Below are positions 58,990-64,000 of a DNA stretch of 64,000 bases, piece after piece. Origin of the DNA: Perognathus longimembris pacificus (lineage: Eukaryota > Chordata > Mammalia > Rodentia > Heteromyidae); the NCBI RefSeq assembly GCF_023159225.1, contig NC_063173.1:11136852-11200851 (forward strand), written 5' to 3'. The position numbers and the translations under genes were made by a program. Each line of letters begins with the position of its first letter. The stretch's first letter is position 1. The notes under the pieces were generated by a model. It worked only from the letters and a program-made list of their open reading frames with translations. It was not told the origin of the DNA and searched no databases.

Positions 58990-60185
58990 TTCAACTTTAC
59001 ATACCCAGTGCCAAGAATGCAGGTGGAAAAGGTTTGTGGACCTTTTGTGTGTATGGAGGTTTATGTTATTAGTTTTTAAAAATCAGTACTTCTTAATGGA
59101 AACAACATAGCTAAAAATCTGTCACAGAATTTGAGACCCCTTAAAACAAAGTTTAATGTGACAAAAGAAAATAGAATGTAAGTGGAATTTAATAGATATT
59201 TATTTTTCTAAATTCCATGACATCCTTACTTTCAGAGAATATTACTTCATTAATTCATTCAAGACTGAAAAATAAAATGACATGAACTTATCACACATAA
59301 TAAAACATTAGAATTACTTCTGTATCTATTAATAGTTTATTCCTATAGCAAAGCACTTGTCCCATGTGTGTTGAGTTACATTTTGGAAGACTGACTTTAG
59401 TGATTCTGGTTTTTGTAGGAAGAGATCAAGTCCCATTCACCCGAGCATTATCAAGGCTCAGTACAGTGCTAGTCATATAGTACATGCTCATTGAAAGTTT
59501 TTCTTTTACTGAGTTACAAGAAGCAAACTTGACAGAAAACATGGGTAATGAGATGAAACAACTCTCTTTCTCCCTAAGCCAGTCCTATGATTTATGTCTA
59601 GCCCTACAATCACTAGATCAGCAAAACTAATCTTTTGTTCCCAGGAGCTAGAACTGTTACCACAAAGTGATTCTGACTTGCTGGTTTTCCTGAGAATAAT
59701 TCCCATCTTCTCAGACTTGGAGCTATGAATGCTGATATATATATATATATATATATGGGTGTTACAACAAAATAAATAGATATCATGAACGGCAAGCACC
59801 TCTGCAAACAGCAAAAACAGCATAACATTCCCAAGAGCAAAGACATCTTGACATGTGGGGCCATTCTATAAAGGAATGAAACTGCCTGAGTTACAAAAGA
59901 GACCCCTTTCTCTCTTGCCACAGAGCCTGGAAATGAGAATGTATAACAAGTTCAATCTGGCAACTATGTTGCTCTGATTTCATCTTCTCATAACCCATTC
60001 TTGACAACTGTCTGATTACTGAGCTGCTATTAACTCAAGATTAAAAGCTGGAAAATGACTGAGGGCAAGTAAGTGACCTGGCAAGAAATGATCTAGCACG
60101 ATATAAATGTTAAGGATTATTATTTTCATTTCTATCAAATATTCATCACTTACTCCAAGACACCTGAAGCTTATTTATTTATTCT
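58990..60185. other. MRPL48 intron, mostly unrecognised
   Basis: A MIR/L2-like end at about 59430-59500 and an AT array at 59735-59757 only. Confidence 0.4.
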
Positions 60186-60189
60186 TTTT

Positions 60190-60345
60190 TGGCGGTCCTG
60201 GGGCTTGAACTGAGGGCCTAGGTCTATCCCTAACTTCTTTGTGCTCAAAGCTAGCACTCTACCAATTGAGCCACAGGGCTATTTCTGGCTTTTTCTGAGT
60301 AGTTTAGGCTTAGAACCGTGATCCTCAGAGCTCAACCTCCTGAGT
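60190..60345 (-). mobile_element. B1-Geo SINE, truncated
   Basis: Stops in the B1 head after CCTCCTGAGTAG. Confidence 0.75.
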
Positions 60346-61212
60346 AGTGAAGCTTTTTCAATTCAACAAATTGATACTTATTGAGGGAATAGTGACATTT
60401 ATAAACTATGTGCTAGGACTACAGCTATGCTCCAAACGTGACCTCTCACTGCTGCTCGTCAGGCTTGGCTTTAAAGATAACTACCACAAAGAGAAAAAGG
60501 TTCATCCCACAGAGAAGACAGAGGATGTGTAAAGTCACAGAGGTAGGAGACAGTGAGGGTACACAAGAAAATACACACGCAGAGAAGTCACTAGCATAAG
60601 AGCTCTGGAATATGATAGTTGGTTGACATGCCCTCATGCAGCCCACCCAAGAGAAAGCTTATAGCTCATTTACAGTGAGGCCATGCAAGAGAGAGATCAA
60701 ACAAATTTTGACAAGGAAAATGGAGATAAACTAGATGCCCCTTTCCTTACCAGTTAAGAAGTTAGAAGACTGAGACCTTTAGAAGGAAGAAAGGGATTAC
60801 ACCAGCAGCATGGGACATGGGCTGGGAACTTTCTATATAAGCATGAGAATTAACTCTTGTCTTAGGAATGATGGGCTTAAAGGGGACCAGACAACCAAAA
60901 AAAAAAAAACCCTGGAATGGGGATATGTACTGTTTTTCCTTGGTGCTAAGCACAGGGAGAGATAGAAAGGAAGCCACACATCATTCCTTCTAGTTTATCT
61001 GTTCCAGTTCCCAGAGGGGTAAATATGCCTGGCCCTTAGGACAGAGCCTCTGTGAGCTACCAGATGATAGCTTTCCTTGCCCTGATTATGCAGGGAGACA
61101 GGAGCTGAAGCAGCTTTCACCACTATCCAGCACTCCTGTGCTAGCCACCCTGGGACACTACATGACGTCAGCCCTAAGCTGCGGCTTAGTGGTAGAGTAT
61201 TATTATTATTAT

Positions 61213-61635
61213 TGCCAGTCCTGGGGCTTGAACTCAGGGCATGGGTACTGTTCCTGAGCTTCTTATTTTTTTTTTTTTTTTTTTTTTTTTTGGCCAGTCC
61301 TGGGGCTTGGACTCAGGGCCTGAACACTGTCCCTGGCTTCTTTTTGCTCAAGGCTAGCACTCTGCCACTTGAGCCACAGCGCCACTTCTGGCCATTTTCT
61401 GTATATGTGGTGCTGGGGAATCGAACCCAGGGCCTCATGTATATGAGGCAGGCACTCTTGCCACTAGGCCATATCCCCAGCCCTCTGAGCTTCTTTTGCT
61501 CAAGACTAGCGCCCTACCACTTGAGCCACAGAGCCAATTCCGGTTTTTTCTGCTTAAGTGGTACTGAGGAAACGAACCCAGGCCTCCATGCATGCTAGGC
61601 AAGCACTCTACCACTGAGCCACATTCCCAGCCACT
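61213..61635 (-). mobile_element. IDL-Geo SINE split by a younger IDL-Geo
   Basis: Host parts 61213-61266 and 61486-61635; guest 61290-61483 with a long T run. CTGAGCTTCTT is duplicated at the guest's edges. Confidence 0.9.
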
Positions 61636-61864
61636 ACATGTAAAAAAATGAGGCTGCTTTTCAAAACAGACAGAACAGCATGAGAAGTCTTGAAAAGGTA
61701 GGAAAGCATGAATGAAAAACAAGGGACCCAATATAGTTAAGTCATGGTATCCATAATATGGGAAAAGAGGCTGGAGGAAAAGACTGGGGCAGATAACACT
61801 GAGTTGTTGTTGCTGCTTTTACACTGAGCTAAGGAGAAGGCATAGCAGAGACAGAAATTTATCT

Positions 61865-61928
61865 TCACGAAAGGAGCCCACTCTGCACATCACCTTTATA
61901 CTAACAATGAAAAATTACAACAAAAAAA
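61865..61928 (+). mobile_element. L1 3' terminus fragment
   Basis: CTCTGCACATCACCTTTATA then ACAATGAAAAATTAC and an A tail; last part of the L1 end seen at 51205. Confidence 0.5.
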
Positions 61929-62026
61929 GAAAGGAGTCCAAGAAATAGACAAACAAAATTAATTTCCTTTCCCAGTAATATATGTGGAATTTAGGGGAAC
62001 TTGTCTTAAAATAAAACAACTCTTAA

Positions 62027-62600
62027 GCTGGGCACAGAGATTCCAGTATGTAATCCTAGCTACTTGGAGGCAGAGATCAAAGGAGTTTGAGGCCAGCTTG
62101 GGCATAAAAGTTCACAGGATTCCATCATACTCAATGGCGGGTGTGGTGGCATGTACAATGCCACAATGCACAATGCACAATGGCCGGGCACTGAGGCACA
62201 TGCTTATTTATCATTCTCAGCAACATGGAGAAGTACAAGTGGAGGAACACAGCCCAAACCATCCTGGGCTGGGCACTGGTGGCTCACGCCTGTAATCTTA
62301 GCAACTCTGGAGGCTGAAATCTAAGAACTGTCAAAGCCACCCAGGCTGGAAAGTCTGTGAGACTCTTATCTCCAATTAACCACCAGGAAACTGAAAGGGG
62401 AGCTGTGGCTCAAAGTGGTAGAGTGCTAGTATTGAACAAAAGAGCTCAAGGACAGCTTCCAGGCCCTGAATTCCAGCCCCATGGCCAACAACAAAAAAAG
62501 GCAAGGCAAAAAGGGACTAGAGATGTGGCTCAAGTGGTAAAGAGACTGCCTTGTAAGACTGAGTCTCTGAGTTCAATCCTTGGTACTGCCAAACAAACAA
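62027..62600 (+). mobile_element. Old B1-like copy, B1-Geo, ID monomer
   Basis: 62027-62140, 62268-62500 and 62510-62600. Confidence 0.7.
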
Positions 62601-62984
62601 ATAAATAAAACAACCTTAGCAACTTTTCCTAAGGTGTCACCACTCAAAATGAGGTAAGGGCTGCCTCACAAGTGCAATGTCCTGGGTTTGATCACCAATA
62701 CCAAAAAAAGAAAGTATTAAAAAAAATATATATATATATATACAGTTAAAAAAAACTCAACCAAAAAAAACCAAAAAGGTGTAAATCACTCCTGAATTTT
62801 AATAGCACTTTGTATCTTCCTTTTAGTATTTGTTACTTTCAGACTGGGAGGGTAATTGTGTCTAACTCTGCTGGTTTACTAGATCCCTCTAAGCAGAAAC
62901 CAAATCTTGTTCATTCATTCTTTTATTTTATTTTTTGGAACTTATACACATAGTATTTAGAGTACTTTATTTTATTTTATTTTT

Positions 62985-63182
62985 TTATTTTTGCCAGTCC
63001 TGGGACTTGAACTCAGGGCTTGAGCACTGCCCCTGGCTTCTTTTTGTTCAAAGCTAGCACTCTACCTCTTGAGCCAAAGCACCACTTCTGGCTTTTTCTG
63101 TTTATGTGGCGCTAAGGAATCGAACCCAGAGCTTCATGCATGCTAGGCAAGCACTCTACCGCTAAGCCACATTCCCAGCCCT
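62985..63182 (-). mobile_element. IDL-Geo SINE
   Basis: TATTTTATTTTATTTTTTTA precedes it on the tail side. Confidence 0.88.
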
Positions 63183-63319
63183 GACTCATTCTTTAAAATT
63201 ATATTTCAACAAACTCTGAATAGAAAAGGCATCAACTGAGCACAACGTATAATAGATGCTTAGTAAATATTTATAACATCATGAAATCTAGGTTATCAAC
63301 CTTTGTTAAGTTGATAGAC

Positions 63320-63520
63320 ATCTACCTACTCAGGAGGATGAGATCCAGAGAATCTCAGTGTGAAATTGGTTCAGGCAGAAAAGTCTGTAAGACTCTGAAA
63401 CATCTATCAAAAAGCTAGGCTGGAGGTATAGCTCAAGTGATAAAGTACCAGCAAAGCAAAAGCTGAACAAGCAAGCCCAACAATCATGAGGCCCTGAGTT
63501 CAGCTCCAGAACTATCACAC
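63320..63520 (+). mobile_element. B1-ID type copy, diverged
   Basis: Head near 63320; ID-like AGGTATAGCTCAAGTGATAA and GAGTTCAGCTCC. Confidence 0.55.
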
Positions 63521-63907
63521 ACACACAAAATCTTCACACACAGAGGCTTCTAATCAACCATCAGAGATGATCATACAGTAAAAGTCAGAGAAACAGGGGA
63601 AATAATGGTATGATGTTAGGACAAACTCCCAGGTAACAGTGATAATGGATTCAAGGAGCATATATGTACTTTAACTCTGCAAATAACATATAAATAAGCT
63701 ATTTTGATACTGAAAGTATAATCTACCTCTTACCAGCTACAAAATGCTCATTCAGCTAAAGTAAATTTGATTTCTACACTCTGGGTCCAAACTGAACTAA
63801 AGACTAAGATTTACATTTAATGTCACAAATAATAAAACCAAACAATTTCCTTTATTTCTTTTTCCCTTCTTTTCTTTTGTTTCTTTATTATTTTTTCTTT
63901 TTTTTTT

Positions 63908-64000
63908 TGGCTGGTCCTGGGGCTTGAACTCAGGGCCTGAGCACTGTCCCTGGCTTCTTTTTGCTCAAGGCTAGCACTCTACCACTTGAGCCACAGCACC
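63908..64000 (-). mobile_element. Geo-containing SINE cut by the window end
   Basis: Only the Geo module is inside the window, so the head type is unknown. Confidence 0.85.

Noticed and set aside
61212..61598. 128-codon open frame
   Set aside because: Entirely inside two nested minus-strand SINEs. Similar SINE-born frames recur at 6774, 11377, 19235, 21580 and 49123.

Overview
The window is nuclear DNA from a mammal. Its SINEs point to a geomyoid rodent (kangaroo rat, pocket mouse or pocket gopher). The commonest repeat is a dimer of a tRNA-Ala/ID-like left monomer joined to a second module; this matches the published description of IDL-Geo, a SINE reported only from Geomyoidea. The species itself cannot be read from the sequence. 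Gene order matches human 11q13.4: MRPL48, COA4, PAAF1, shown here with PAAF1 and MRPL48 on the minus strand and COA4 on the plus strand.

Layout. 1-1720: intergenic repeats beyond the PAAF1 3' end. 2058-29679 (minus): a complete PAAF1 gene of 12 coding exons, every exon placed to the base and every splice phase closing, giving 392 codons plus stop. Intron 8 uses a GC donor. 29570-30060: a CpG island serving as a divergent promoter. 29750-31790 (plus): COA4, an untranslated first exon and one coding exon of 87 codons with a twin CX9C motif. 31800-40320: intergenic, repeats and unrecognised sequence. 40322-53240 (minus): the last four coding exons of MRPL48 (145 residues); upstream exons were not found and probably lie past the right edge. 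Nested antisense in an MRPL48 intron, 47546-49830, is a damaged processed pseudogene of VASP. 53502-54163 is a solo LTR. The rest is intron with SINEs, L1 3' ends, MIRs and microsatellites.

The three genes share no operon-like logic. PAAF1 acts on 19S proteasome assembly; COA4 and MRPL48 both serve mitochondrial respiratory-chain biogenesis. Only PAAF1 and COA4 share a promoter.

The most interesting signals are retroposition events. An L1 3' end next to PAAF1 exon 4 duplicated that exon's 5' splice site in its target-site duplication. A SINE and a truncated initiator tRNA-Met copy landed one after the other in the same target, within about 12 bases of an MRPL48 donor. Short tailless copies of only the 5' half of the ID-type SINE RNA sit between perfect 13-17 base duplications. 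A second abundant SINE joins a 7SL/B1-like head to the same right-hand module as IDL-Geo.
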